Of a DNA stretch of 64,000 nucleotides, positions 54,665 to 64,000 are shown piece by piece (position 1 is the first letter of the stretch; every line of letters begins with the position of its first letter). The notes beneath the pieces are model-generated. The model was not told where the DNA came from, did not search any database, and was given only the letters and a program-made list of their open reading frames with translations. Source of the stretch: Philonthus cognatus (taxonomy: Eukaryota; Arthropoda; Insecta; Coleoptera; Staphylinidae); contig OW052250.1 of NCBI GenBank assembly GCA_932526585.2, forward strand, positions 37,788,673 to 37,852,672, in the 5' to 3' direction. Position numbers and translations under genes: made by a program.

Positions 54665-56290
54665 TAATGTCAACCATTAGTTATTACTCATACAGTTCTG
54701 GTGCGTAAGCTGTATTACTATAACTTTAGTCCAGAAAGCTGGAAGTTAATAACATCTTACTTAACAAACCGTAGTCAGAAAGTATATATAAGTGGCAATA
54801 TATCAGACGAGTGCAATATAGTGCATGGTGTACCCCAGGGTTCAATTTTAGGGCCTCTCCTGTTTTTGATCTATGTAAACGACCTCCCAATGCAACACAG
54901 AGACTCTTTCACCATTCTATACGCTGATGACACTTCCATCTCCGTTAAAGGTAAGTCGTCAGAAATTATAGAAGGTAAACTGCCTCAGATTATAACTAAT
55001 GCAACGGATTGGTTTGAATGTAATAGACTAAAACTGAATATAGAAAAAACAGTCGATATTACATTCTCACTCAAACAGGCCCTTAAAAGCCTAAACGTAT
55101 CAACAGAGTTTCTAGGTGTTGCTATAGACTCACACCTCACATGGAACGCACATAGATCAAAAATCGAAAAGAAACTAGTCAAAAGTATATATACTTATTA
55201 AAAAACATGAGAAGGTCAGTAAACCAAAATATGTTAACAACTATTTTTCAGTCGTTTGTGCAATCACATATTAGATATTGCATATTAGCATGGGGACACT
55301 CTGCTGTGTTGGGTGATATATTTAGGTTACAGAGGCGAGCATTGCGTGTAGTTTCTGGACTGGGTTATAGAGATAACTGTAGAGAATCTTTTATAAAACA
55401 TGATATTCTTACAGCACCATGTATCTATATACTGGAATGTCTGCTTTATATAAAGAAGAACATAAGTTCCACGAACACAACACAAGATCGAAAGATGAGC
55501 TTAGACCTTGCAATGTGCGCTTATCGAAGGCCAAAACGGGGAAAAAATACCATTGTATAAAGTTTTTTAATGTGTTACCGAGTGTCGTCCAGCTAATGCC
55601 GTATACTCAGTTCAAGCAGTGGTGCAAAAACTACTTACTACAAAATGGATTTTATTCTTTCCGAGAATTTTTAAACAAATGTTCTAAATAAGCTTTATGT
55701 GTGTATATGTATCTGTGTGTATGTGTCGCGCATGGCATGGGGGGTGTCATTTTTCTGCGTCGTCTGTGATACATACATATATAATCTCTAGATTTTTGTA
55801 GTTATTTTATTTACATGATTTTACATGATTAATGTGTTTTTACCTATTTATATTATATTTCATTTTATTTCCATAATTTGCTGTTGGGTAGCAATATATA
55901 CCGAGTATGTGATAATTTTTCTAGTCCACTCTATTTTTAATCCTGTCAGACAGGTTTTACTTATTTATTTTATTTTATTTTTAATTATTTTACATCAATA
56001 CTGTTTTTAATTTGTATTTATTTATTTATTATTAATTTATTATATTTTATCAGGTCACAACTTTATAATGTTTTTATTTTAATTGTACTACCTGGGACTG
56101 CTTACCCCCCTATTTTTGTCTTAATTTTTGTTTCTGTACCCTATTTCGGTTCTACAAATTTTATTTTATCTATTACATGCTCAGTATTTTCAGCAAAACT
56201 ACACTTTATTGACATATGTAAGACTTGTAAGAGTTGTTAACATGAATAAATGATATTATATTATATTATTATATATTATATTATATTATT
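54665..56290 (+). mobile_element. Jockey/CR1-like non-LTR retrotransposon, 5' truncated
   Basis: RT C-terminal half and thumb, 3' untranslated region, then an AATGATATTATATTATATTA microsatellite tail (about 56248-56292), a typical LINE 3' end. One stop splits the frame at 55200. The insertion lies inside the 54240-56930 element. Confidence 0.83.
54701..55691 (+). pseudogene. Reverse transcriptase, C-terminal half (jockey/CR1-like)
   Basis: WKLITSYLTNRSQKVYI, then GVPQGSILGPLLFLIYVNDL (RT motif with PQG) and TILYADDTSI (catalytic YADD), then WFECNRLKLNIEKT and FLGVAIDSHLTWN. TAA near 55200 interrupts, homology goes on as LLKNMRRSVNQ and YCILAWGHS, and near 55420 a frame change leads to HNTRSKDELR and FFNVLPSVVQLM to the end at 55691. 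Two lesions; upstream fingers and endonuclease are missing. Confidence 0.85.
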
Positions 56291-57235
56291 AGTCTGTGTT
56301 TCTGACATAATCATGAACAATAGCGAATTAACAGACATGTTATAGATTTATTTTCAACGTAACTTATTTGTTGGGTCGTTGTTATTCATGTTTGACATAA
56401 CCTTATAATAAATGACATTTCTCAGTTTTTTCCAAGTCACACTAAGTATAATTTTTGGAAAATATATTTTTAAATAGAAACTTTAAATAAAACAATTTTT
56501 AACCTTTCTTTACAAATTTGTGATGAAAGGTTAAACAGCGTTTTTATTTAAAGTTATTATTATCTTCACGTAACTCACTCATATTAATTTTTAAATAGAA
56601 GTTTTATTTTAATTTTTTTTTCAACAAAAATTTTAAACGAAAAACAATATTTTACTAAAATAAACATTATTTTTCTTAATCCAATACCGCCCAATGTTAT
56701 TGAATTTAGAAAAATAATGTTTATTGCAATAAAATTATAGGTAGCCATTTAAAAATGTTAAGTTGTCTATTTTATTTGGCAATAAAGTTATTATTGAAAA
56801 AAATCAATATTGGTCATTTTATGGTATTTAAACTGTTATTGAATTTGGTTTTTGGTTAAATAACATAAGCTAAATAACAGCGTTATTGCGTTAGGCGTTT
56901 TTTTTATCGAAAACCCGGTATAATTTGATGAACATCAACATCAACGTTTTATAAATCAACAAAAATTTCGAAATATCGAAAATCTGATGAAAATCTTAAA
57001 ATATTAAAAATCTAATGAAATTTTTATAAATCAACGAAAATCTCGAAATATTGAAAATCTGATAAAAATCTTGAAAAAAAAATTCATGATGAAAACATCG
57101 AAATATTGAAAATCTGACGAACATATTTTAAATTAACAAAATTCACAAAATACTGAAAATCATATGAAACTTTCATAAAATTTTATGTATGTTGAAAATC
57201 ACAAAATATCGAAAATTTCATCAACATTTTATAAC

Positions 57236-57545
57236 TATTAATGATTTCGATAGCTAACGCCATCTAATGCTTCATAGTGGCATCGTCAGTGACACGAATG
57301 CACAAAGTGCATATACAGGTCACTGTTTCGTCCACGAGCGAGCAGAACTCTGTTTGTGAAACCAGACTATGAAGCATTAGATGGCGTTAGCTATCGAAAT
57401 CATTAATAGTTTTCACATATTGGCTTGAAATAGTCAGAAATGTTCAGTATTCCTCAGCACTGGGTCGGGACCACACTGAAGAGGACCTTGAAATCCGAAA
57501 CGCGTCTGTGGGTACCTAGTGCCGGAATACTGAACACAAATTCAA
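57236..57545 (+). repeat. Hammerhead family B unit with internal inversion
   Basis: Starts TTAATGATTTCGATAGC, runs to GTGAAACCAGA (57365), then jumps to the inverse of the beginning (TATGAAGCATTAGATGGCGT ... AATCATTAATAG) and continues forward into the ribozyme half, ending AACACAAATTCAAA. So part of a second unit is joined head to head. Confidence 0.85.
57471..57511 (+). ncRNA. Hammerhead, family B, slightly damaged stem II
   Basis: CCACA, CTGAAGA, GGAC-CTTGAA-ATCC, GAA, AC-GC-GT, C, TGTGG. Core intact; the closing pair of stem II is C-A, leaving three pairs. Antisense to trio. Confidence 0.8.
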
Positions 57546-58235
57546 ATTTAACATTTTATAAATCGACAAAAATTTCGGAATATCGAAAGTCTGATGAAAA
57601 TCTTGAAATATTAAAAATCTCATGTTATTTTTATAAATCGACGAAAATCTTGAAATATTGAAAATCTCATCAACATTTTATAAATCGACAAAAATTTTGA
57701 AATGTCGAAAATCTGATCAAAATCTTGTAATATTAAAAATCTTATGAAATTTTTATAAATCGACGAAAATCTCGAAATATCGAAAATCTGATGAAAATCT
57801 TGTAATATTAAGAATCTCATAAAATTTTTATAAAAAATTTCATGATGAAAACATCGAAATATTGAAATTCTGAAGAACATTTTTTAAATTAAGAAAATTC
57901 ACAAAACACTGAAAATTTCATGAAATGTTCATAAAATTTTATGTATGTTGAAAATCACGAAATATCGAAAATTTCATCAACATTTTATAAATCGACAAAA
58001 AATTCAAAATATCGAAAATCTGATGAAAATCTCGAAATATAGAAAATCTGATGAAAATCTTGAAATCTTAAAATCTTGAAATCTTAAAAATCTTATGAAA
58101 TTTTTATAAATCGACGAAAATCTGAAAATATTGAAAACCTCATCAGACTATAAATCGACAAAAATTTCGATAGATTGAAAATCTCATCAAAATTTTATAA
58201 ATCGACAAAACGCGTATCGTCCACTCCCAGACTAA

Positions 58236-58350
58236 GCATGAAGTAAAATTTCGAGTTTAGAAAAGCCCCAAGAGAAAATTTGTCGAGGGTCGCGCAGCGA
58301 CCCGAGACAAATTTTCGGGGCTTTTCTAAACTCGAAATTTTACTTCATGC
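58236..58350. repeat. Hairpin-family repeat in satellite, copy a
   Basis: GTCGAGGGTCGC subfamily: CCCCAAGAGAAAATTTGTC / GACAAATTTTCGGGGC around GGGTCGCGCAGCGACCC. Followed by GCCACCCGCATAAAACA and a CATTTGACATTTGA microsatellite (58380-58450). Confidence 0.93.
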
Positions 58351-58673
58351 GCCACCCGCATAAAACAATAATCTCACATTTGACATTTGATATTGACATT
58401 TCATATTTCACATTTGACAGTTGACATTTGACATTTAGTATTTGACATTTGCCGTATTTAGACACATTGACTTTTTTATATTTTATTGAAAATTTCTTTA
58501 AACGTCATCTTTGAATGAATTGAAAATATCGTGGAATTTTTATAAATTGACGAAAATCTCAAAATATTGAAGATCTCATGAGATTTTTATAAATCGACAA
58601 AAATCTTGGTATGTTGAAATCTCACCAAAATTTTATAAATCAACAAAACGAGTGTTGTCTACTCCCAGACTAA

Positions 58674-58788
58674 GCATGGAATAGAATTTCGAGTTTAGAA
58701 AAGCCCCAAGAGAAAATTTGTCGAGGGTCGCGCAGCGACCCGTGACAAATTTTCTGGGCTTTTCTAAACTCGAAATTTTACTTCATGC
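58674..58788. repeat. Hairpin-family repeat in satellite, copy b
   Basis: Nearly identical to copies a and c; the left arm starts GCATGGAATAGAATTTCGAG. Same flanks (ATAAATCAACAAAACGAGTG left, GCCACCCGCATAAAACA right). No long CATTTGA run after it. Confidence 0.93.
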
Positions 58789-59005
58789 GCCACCCGCATA
58801 AAACAGATTGACTTTTTAACATTTTATTGAAGATTTCTTGAAACGTCATTTTCGAGTGTAATTATTAAATGAAAATCAACATATTGGAAATCTCGTGAAA
58901 TTTTCTCTCATGAGATTTTTATAAATCGACAAAACTCTCGATATGTTGAAATCCCATCAAAATTTTATAAATCGACAAAACGAGTGTCGTCCACTCTCAG
59001 ACTAA

Positions 59006-59120
59006 GCATGAAGTAAAATTTCGAGTTTACAAAAGCCCCAAGAGAAAATTTGTCGAGGGTCGCGCAGCCACCCGAGACAAATTTTCGGGGCTTTTCTAAA
59101 CTCGAAATTTTACTTCATGC
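59006..59120. repeat. Hairpin-family repeat in satellite, copy c
   Basis: As copy a, with one loop change (GCGCAGCCACCC). It shares with copy a the CATTTGACATTTGATATTGA run afterwards. The three copies with their satellite flanks look like a segmental tandem duplication of about 330-440 bp per unit. Confidence 0.93.
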
Positions 59121-59985
59121 GCCACTCGTATAAAACAATAATTTCACATTTGACATTTGATATTGACATTTCATATTACACATTTAACATTTCGCATTTG
59201 CCGTATTTTGACAGATTGATTTTTTTTTTTCATTTAATTGAAAATATCTTTAATCGTCATTTTCGAAGGTATATCATTAATTAAAATTAAAAAAATATTA
59301 TATAAATTTTGAATCAAAATCTTGAGCGTTGAACTTGAATGTTGATAGTCAAAATTTATAAAAGGTCGTTTTCAGGGTATTTAAAATTTTAGTCAATTTT
59401 CATAATTTTTGTCAATTCACTTATTTTGAATCACTTCGGAACTCCAGAACGACAAAAATAGTACCGCGTGCTCATAAAAACAAGCATCGATATTTTTTTA
59501 TACGGGGCATTCAGATCTCCAGAAAGAAAAAAACAGAAAAAAATAGTGCGGCGCGCTCATAAAAATATACGTTGACACTTTTTTTTATACGGGGCATTCA
59601 GTTTGCCGTTTACGCGAATAAGTGAGCAATTGCTATTAGTTTGACGTTAGTTAGTTTGACTTTGTCATTATTATTTTGTGGAAAAGTGAAAACATAAGTG
59701 AGGCTTACGAACAAAGTTTAACAGGAATAAGAAACATTTGTTGAAACATAAGGTAGGTGATAGCTATTGATTTCAAGTATCTAACACGAGGGAAAGTACT
59801 ATAATAGACATATCAATTTTATTTTAAATTATTAATTAAATAAGTTAATTTCATACATTATATTATTTGAATTGAGAATGTGTGAAGAAAAATGTAAATA
59901 TTTTGTTATTCAAATATTTCAATTATTACTCATTTTTAAAGTGTATTTCTAACTTTACAATATTTCAGTGTTTTATACGCGGGAC
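59121..59985. other. Intron stretch with an internal duplication
   Basis: In the trio intron between exons 1 and 2. ATACGGGGCATTCAG occurs at 59500 and 59590 with similar neighbours (CGCGCTCATAAAAA / CGTGCTCATAAAAA), a degenerate duplication of about 90 bp. No gene. Confidence 0.45.
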
Positions 59986-60115
59986 GCATGAAGTAAAATT
60001 TCGAGTTTAGAAAAGCCTGAAAATTTGGATTTGCCGGGGCGCGACTCGCTTCGCTCGCGCGCCCCGGCAAATCCAAATTTTCAGGCTTTTCTAAACTCGA
60101 AATTTTACTTCATGC
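59986..60115. repeat. Hairpin-family repeat, GCCGGGGCGCG subfamily
   Basis: Outer arms as usual but the inner stem is GGATTTGCCGGGGCGCG / CGCGCCCCGGCAAATCC around ACTCGCTTCGCTCG: a third inner-stem type, again perfectly matched between arms. Flanks TTTTATACGCGGGAC and TTAATTAGGGACCAG. Only 211 bp downstream of trio exon 1. Confidence 0.94.
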
Positions 60116-60326
60116 TTAATTAGGGACCAGAAACACTCGTTATTCAAATTGAACGTTTTTAAAAGACAACGAATAAATGAATATTTACAGTATATACATA
60201 GAAATATGTATACTTTAAAGAAAACATCCCTGTATAGGTAGACATTTAAGAAAAAATATTATTAAATTAACACTTTGTAAACTAAAAAAAGGAGAAAAGT
60301 AAGGAAATAGTGATTGTAATCCTTAC

Positions 60327-60441
60327 CCTAATCCTCCTGTCGGATCCGGTCTTCTTGAGTGGTGGTCGTTCAGCGGCGGACTGTGTCTTTTCAACTTTTC
60401 CCTGTGACAACTTCCGCAGCGGGGGCGGCAACCATTTCCGG
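60327..60441 (-). CDS. trio: trio exon 1 (first certain exon in window)
   Basis: Acceptor TTTTTCCAG, then C|CGG; 38 codons RKWLPPPLRKLSQGKVEK ... SDRRIR, donor AGG|GTAAGG. TRIO has RKWLAPPTRKLSSGK at the corresponding place just after the first SH3 domain, so identity is clear. Phase 2 in, 0 out. In a full-length transcript it would be spliced from upstream exons outside the window. Confidence 0.9.
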
Positions 60442-60568
60442 CTGGAAAAACAAAGCACTCATTTGCTTTTGTTGCAAAAACAGCAAATTCCAAACGACCG
60501 AAGGTAATTAGCTTGATGCACAGAATCGCGGAATCGCAACACACACATACACACAATCACAACATTAC

Positions 60569-60630
60569 CTGCGCGTCCGCCGGCCGCACGAAGAACAGTG
60601 GCTCTCGAACATGCCCCTTAGTTTGTTCAT
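60569..60630 (-). CDS. trio: Possible alternative first exon of a GEF2-kinase isoform of trio
   Basis: ATG at 60630 opens MNKLRGMFESHCSSCGRRTR and ends in AG before the donor GTAATG; the two leftover bases plus C of exon 1 make Ser, keeping frame into RKWLPPPL across a 127-nt intron. An in-frame TAA lies three codons upstream (60637-60639) with no good acceptor between, which favours a transcription start exon. Kalirin (Duet) and Drosophila Trio are known to have short isoforms starting between the two GEF units. The N-terminus with several Cys is unlike known ones to me. Not proven without transcript data. Confidence 0.5.
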
Positions 60631-61366
60631 TATTAGTTATGTATACAGCGCACTTCGATCAAGTAAAGTTCGTGCCAAAAAGGTGGACTTGCTCAAAACG
60701 AATCCGTGAATAATACGATGCGAGATAAGATTACGGTTATGACTATAGACGGATGATAAGAGGGGTTTTCATCGTTGAGACGATTTTGTAAGTAATGAGA
60801 AAAAATGAAATTTCCTATTTAGCAATGTGTGGTAATATCGCTAAAAGGTCATCGGCAGTTGCGTGCCGCATTCACACCCTCTTTTGCATATTGCTACACG
60901 AACCCTTGGATAAGTGCTCTAACAAAATTGTCGTGGAAGTTATTAAAAGGCTCCTAGTAATCATGAAAAACAAAAACGTAGTATTTCGCTTGTCAAATGA
61001 AATTTGTAATTAATTTCCAAAACCGTAATTAAAAATAACGAAGAGAATTATTTAGGTTTGATTTATATTTTCCAAGCAAAATATCGCGATACTAAAAATA
61101 AAATCAAGCGAAATAGTAAGAGTAAATCTGTCAAACTAGATTGTTAGGCAAGTTTTCTAAAAAAAGTTGAAATACTTAACCAATCTAACTTACTTGTCAA
61201 ACTGTCTTGACGAGACACAATAATCAAACCTGATTGATGTTTCTTAATAAAACATCTCGATATTTTTTTTTTCATACAGGGTGTTTCACTTAAAACTCCC
61301 CAAACTAATTAACAAAAAACTAAAAATGTTATGAAAGTTTCGTTTGTTGTAATCAATAGATGTCCT
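60631..61366. other. Upstream of the possible trio alternative start
   Basis: GC content rises between about 60560 and 60910, compared with its AT-rich surroundings, as around promoters or exons. No TATA box or initiator could be named with confidence. A plus-strand 72-codon frame at 60795-61013 has no family resemblance. An ACAGGGTGTTTCACTTAAAA end at 61277 is the edge of a repeat. Confidence 0.35.
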
Positions 61367-62266
61367 TCAAGGCTTCAAATCTAGTAAATGTAATTGCATT
61401 GCATTTCTTGATATTAAAAAATTTATGATTATCACAAGACAATAGAAAATAGAAAATATATCATCTTGAAGCAAAATGCAATCATCAGTAGTTACGATTT
61501 CTTTAAAAATCTTGAGATCATCAGCAAATAACAAAGATGACGAGTTTTTAATTACTTGCGATATGTCATTTATAAACAGTAAAAACAGTAACAACCCGCA
61601 GTGCGAGCCGTGAGGTACACCGGAAGGAACAGTAGTGACATTTGATACAAAGTTTTCAATTTTAAGACATTGTGTACGGTTGGTTAGGTAACTAGTAATC
61701 CATTTAATGACGGCAGCATGGAAACCCAGGGCAGATAACTTAGAAATTAAAAATATATGATTGACACGGTCGAATGCTTTTGTAAAATCTGTGTAAATAT
61801 CATCGACTGAATGATTATTTTCAAATGCATTAATTATCGAGGAACTAAATGTCAAAAGGTTTGTAGTAGTAGATCTTCCTGGCCGAAATCCATGCTGCTC
61901 GTCAATTATAGTATATTTACACATCCAATTCAACTCAACGGATACCAATTTATCAAAAAGTTTAGGAATAACTGATTGGACAGATATACCAGGATAGTTA
62001 TTTACATCATCTCTTTTACCAGGTTTAAAAAATGGCGTGATGTAACTCCTCTTCCAAAACTTAGGAAAGTATCCTGAGTTTATGAACGTATCAAATAAAA
62101 TAGAAATAAACAGAGTTTTAGAAAATATGCAGTTCTTTAAAAAGCTAGATGGTATGCCGTCAAGACCTGTGCTGTTGTTGGATTTGAAATTATTTATTGC
62201 ATTGTATATTTCGGATTTTGATAGTTTAAGAGGCATATGAAATACAGTAGAATTACTAAAAAACAA
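61367..62266 (-). pseudogene. Reverse transcriptase fragment of a jockey-type LINE
   Basis: Motifs in order: SKSEIYNAINNFKSNNSTGL (finger), YFPKFWKRSYITPFFK, NNYPGISVQSVIPKLFDKLV, DEQHGFRPGRSTTTNL, IYTDFTKAFDRVNH (first catalytic Asp), GVPHGSHCGLLLFLLFIND (PQG changed to PHG and LGP to CGL) and SLLFADDLKIF (catalytic FADD). The frame is open for 299 codons but lacks N- and C-terminal parts, and the altered GVPQGS motif argues against activity. Family assignment to jockey-like LINEs is good; clade not certain. Confidence 0.88.
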
Positions 62267-62695
62267 GGTGTATGTGTAGGTTTTCTTGTGTCATAAGCGC
62301 TTGTGTGGGGCACATTTTTTATGGGCGCTTTCGTTGCGCCACCTTTACTAACATATTAAAATAAAGATTAGGTTAGAACTTATCTAAAGTCATGCGGATA
62401 AAACGCGATTTGTATGAGCAAAATCCGGAATTATGTTTTAATTCGGACTAGGTCTATGTCGCAGGGAAATGATGAAAACGGAGATTTGATCAAATCCCTA
62501 AGGTAGATGATCAATTCACGGAAGATGTTAAAATTACAACTCTGTGGGGTGATTTCCCAAAGGAAAGTAAGTGATTTAATTCTTTTTACATTCACTTATT
62601 TTAAAATACGTGTTATTTAATTGTCTCGTTGATTATCGAGGCACTTATTTTTTGAAAATCCATTATCACTTTAATATAATAATAGTAAACTATTT

Positions 62696-63088
62696 ATGAT
62701 TTTCATAAATGTTGCGTTTAAATGTAACAATACATTGTCAAAAAACATAAAAAACAATAAGGATAAAACAATAAAGGATAAACGCTGTGGGGTTTATTTG
62801 CTTAATTGTGCTGATTGCCTGAAGATGTATATAGGCCAAACTGGGAGAGCATTCAGTGAAAGAATAAATGAACACCAAAAAGCGTTCATTCATCAAAAAG
62901 ACACTTTAACCTACGCAAACCACCTGATTGAGGAAAACCACCACTTCGACAACAATTTTAAAATCCTCCACATCTCCAATAAAGGGCGGAAACTAAATTT
63001 GCTGGAAAATTTAGAAATAAATAAAAACCTACATTCAGAAAATTTTCTGAACGACCAACTCGAGCTCTCCAACTCTCCCCCTACTTAA
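62696..63088 (+). CDS. GIY-YIG endonuclease domain of Penelope-like element (5' truncated)
   Basis: CGVYLLNCADCLKMYIGQTG (GVY...YIG), GRAFSERINEH with the conserved Arg, HLIEENHHFD, NKGRKLNLLENLEI, then a Pro/Ser-rich end SNSPPT before TAA. The frame is open throughout but the RT is missing. The first residues (MIFINVAFKCNN) include the decayed linker. As in the other copies it would act in target nicking, not host metabolism. Confidence 0.85.
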   Translation: MIFINVAFKCNNTLSKNIKNNKDKTIKDKRCGVYLLNCADCLKMYIGQTGRAFSERINEHQKAFIHQKDTLTYANHLIEENHHFDNNFKILHISNKGRKLNLLENLEINKNLHSENFLNDQLELSNSPPT

Positions 63089-63169
63089 GTTGAAGAAACC
63101 TCCCACCCACGCTTTTGAAATCTGTATATAATGTAAATAAGTTTGTAAAAAATGTTTCTATTATATATC

Positions 63170-63212
63170 TACACCTGAAGAAGCTACAGTGTAGCGAAAC
63201 AATTGTAGTGAA
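63170..63212 (+). ncRNA. Hammerhead-like motif after Penelope-like copy 3, with covariation
   Basis: TACAC, CTGAAGA, extra A, GCTAC-AGT-GTAGC, GAA, AC-AATT-GT, A, GTGAA. Compared with 12065-12107, stem II changed from GCCAC/GTGGC to GCTAC/GTAGC: a C-G pair replaced by T-A on both sides. Stem I pairs in four of five positions (A-A mismatch). Confidence 0.75.
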
Positions 63213-63240
63213 TTTAATAAAAAGTTGAAAATCCTAAATA

Positions 63241-63754
63241 GTTTACTATTTTTATTATATTATTTAATTGTTTTTCATTTTTACCTGATCTTTTGTGCTT
63301 CCTATTTCTTAGTATTTTATTTACTGTGGATCTTAAATTTAAGCGTCAAATTGTTAACATGTGAAATATCAAATAAAACAATATATTTGGAGTTGGCGAT
63401 TTTTCAGAAAATATTTGATAAAACAATTATGAATTTTGTGTGGGTCTATATCGCAATTTTGTCAATTTCGTTGTTAGATTTATTGACGCGTATTACAAAA
63501 AAAATATGTGACTGTAAAGAGAACTAAGAGCTCGACAAAAGTTGGCAATAAAAAAAACGAATTCCGTTTAAAAAAATTGCCGATGACATCACACGTCAAA
63601 CACTAGTGACGTCACAGTATTTTTGAGCGCGCAAAAAAGAGGTGCATTAATGAACAAAAATCGACCTCTTTCAGCGTTTTTAAGAAAATCGGTTGAGTTC
63701 GTGTTTATTTTTAATATTTCATACTTTACTCGCACCCTGTATTTCGGGATATGT
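63241..63754. other. Non-coding stretch, nothing recognised
   Basis: AT-rich; random open frames only. A part at 63590-63650 repeats GTGACGTCA/GATGACATCA-like strings. Confidence 0.35.
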
Positions 63755-64000
63755 ACAGGGTGGTGCATTTTGCAGGTGCCACATATGGAAAACTTTTTTA
63801 TTTTAAGAGATAATAAAAAACCGTTTTCGCCAGCCAGGGTCACTTTTTCATGTTTTAATCAATGACGAAAAGAAAATTTATCTATCTTTAACTGTTTCCG
63901 CTCTATAACCGGAAGTTGATAAATTGTCGTTTTTCGGAAGTTATTGTAACTCATTTGTTTTTCAAGTTATAACCAAACTGTAAAAACTTTCTTATGGCAA
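63755..64000. mobile_element. MITE, second copy of the 40774-41248 family, cut by window end
   Basis: Starts GTACAGGGTGGTGCATTTTG and follows the other copy through CTCTATAACCGGAAGTTGAT and CTTTCTTATGGCAA. The second terminus lies outside the window. Confidence 0.88.

Larger units (their letters stand above)
54240..56930. mobile_element. Element with TATACCGGGTGTTCGATAAA termini, split by a LINE
   Basis: TATACCGGGTGTTCGATAAA at 54240 matches the inverse of TTTATCGAAAACCCGGTATA at about 56904-56924, and AACGCC(C/T)AACGC(C/A)ATAAC follows on both sides. The non-coding arms are AT-rich; a LINE (54665-56290) fills the middle. Confidence 0.75.
56937..58230. repeat. AT-rich degenerate satellite
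   Basis: Irregular tandem copies of short phrases: TATAAATCGACAAAAATTTC, GAAATATCGAAAATCTGATG, AAAATCTTGAAATATTAAAA. Unit length is roughly 45-65 bp with many indels. Interrupted by a hammerhead family B copy at 57236-57545. Similar phrases continue between the hairpin copies to about 59000. Confidence 0.85.
9217..60630 (-). other. trio: trio/kalirin gene, 3' half (exons and introns)
   Basis: This span holds twelve minus-strand coding segments that join in frame into about 1,225 residues: linker with RKWLPPPL and LPPPM motifs, DH, PH, linker, SH3-like, Ig, FN3, kinase. TRIO-family proteins are Rho guanine nucleotide exchange factors acting at the plasma membrane and growth cone; the second DH-PH acts on RhoA-type GTPases in characterised members. 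FN3 between Ig and kinase is the kalirin arrangement; invertebrates have one ortholog, usually named trio. Drosophila Trio is reported to lack the Ig-kinase tail, so this species keeps the longer ancestral form. The introns reach about 14 kb and are full of mobile elements. Confidence 0.93.
62690..63240 (+). mobile_element. Penelope-like element fragment, third copy
   Basis: 5'-truncated: only the end of the linker, the GIY-YIG domain and a 150-bp tail with a hammerhead motif. Same lineage as 11195-12161 judged from protein and tail, but considerably diverged. No second terminal repeat was seen in the window. Confidence 0.82.

Noticed and set aside
60795..61013. Plus-strand 72-codon frame as a small gene
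   Set aside because: No family resemblance, no splice or start context, and it lies where the minus-strand trio alternative promoter would be; could not be supported.

Overview
The window looks like AT-rich, intron-dominated insect DNA, possibly from a beetle or relative; the species cannot be named from it. The only host gene I can support is on the minus strand. It is the 3' half of the single invertebrate ortholog of TRIO/kalirin: second Rho-GEF module (DH-PH), SH3-like fold, Ig, fibronectin III, and a serine/threonine kinase. Eleven exons chain with matching splice phases from 60441 down to 9217, plus a possible alternative first exon at 60569-60630 that would start a GEF2-kinase-only isoform. 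The exons total about 3.7 kb; everything else between them is intron filled with mobile DNA. The 5' exons (spectrin repeats, GEF1, first SH3) would lie beyond 64000, and the last few codons beyond exon 11 are not identified.

The introns and flanks hold several layers of elements. (1) Hammerhead-ribozyme repeats: a 336-bp tandem family (4841-5615, 14706-15166), a 266-bp family (12725-13140, 13996-14165, 42751-43014, 57236-57545) and three Penelope-like element fragments with GIY-YIG endonuclease (11195-12161, 25668-26160, 62690-63240). At least seven motifs keep a recognisable hammerhead core. Several lie in the same strand as the trio pre-mRNA, inside its introns. (2) About 20 copies of a 115-130-bp near-perfect hairpin repeat, often paired in a composite foldback element. 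(3) DNA transposons: an apparently intact Tc1-like element (20616-22034) nested in a 3.4-kb element with very long inverted repeats, a mariner-like element with an intron and a frameshift (28967-30634), two transposase relics, and many foldback or hAT-type MITEs, some with exact 8-bp target duplications. (4) Truncated non-LTR retrotransposons (5760-7205, 46848-47012, 48038-49920, 54665-56290, 61367-62266) and a 46-bp 3'-end micro-insertion with target duplication. (5) An AT-rich degenerate satellite (56937-59400) carrying three hairpin copies.

The most striking content is the co-occurrence of three hammerhead families with autonomous-type Penelope remnants, which fits a retrozyme-like (self-cleaving, possibly circular RNA) system using a Penelope-like reverse transcriptase. 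That mechanistic link is inference; the ribozyme folds and tandem periods are read directly from the sequence. All coordinates were read by eye, so repeat edges may be off by a few bases.
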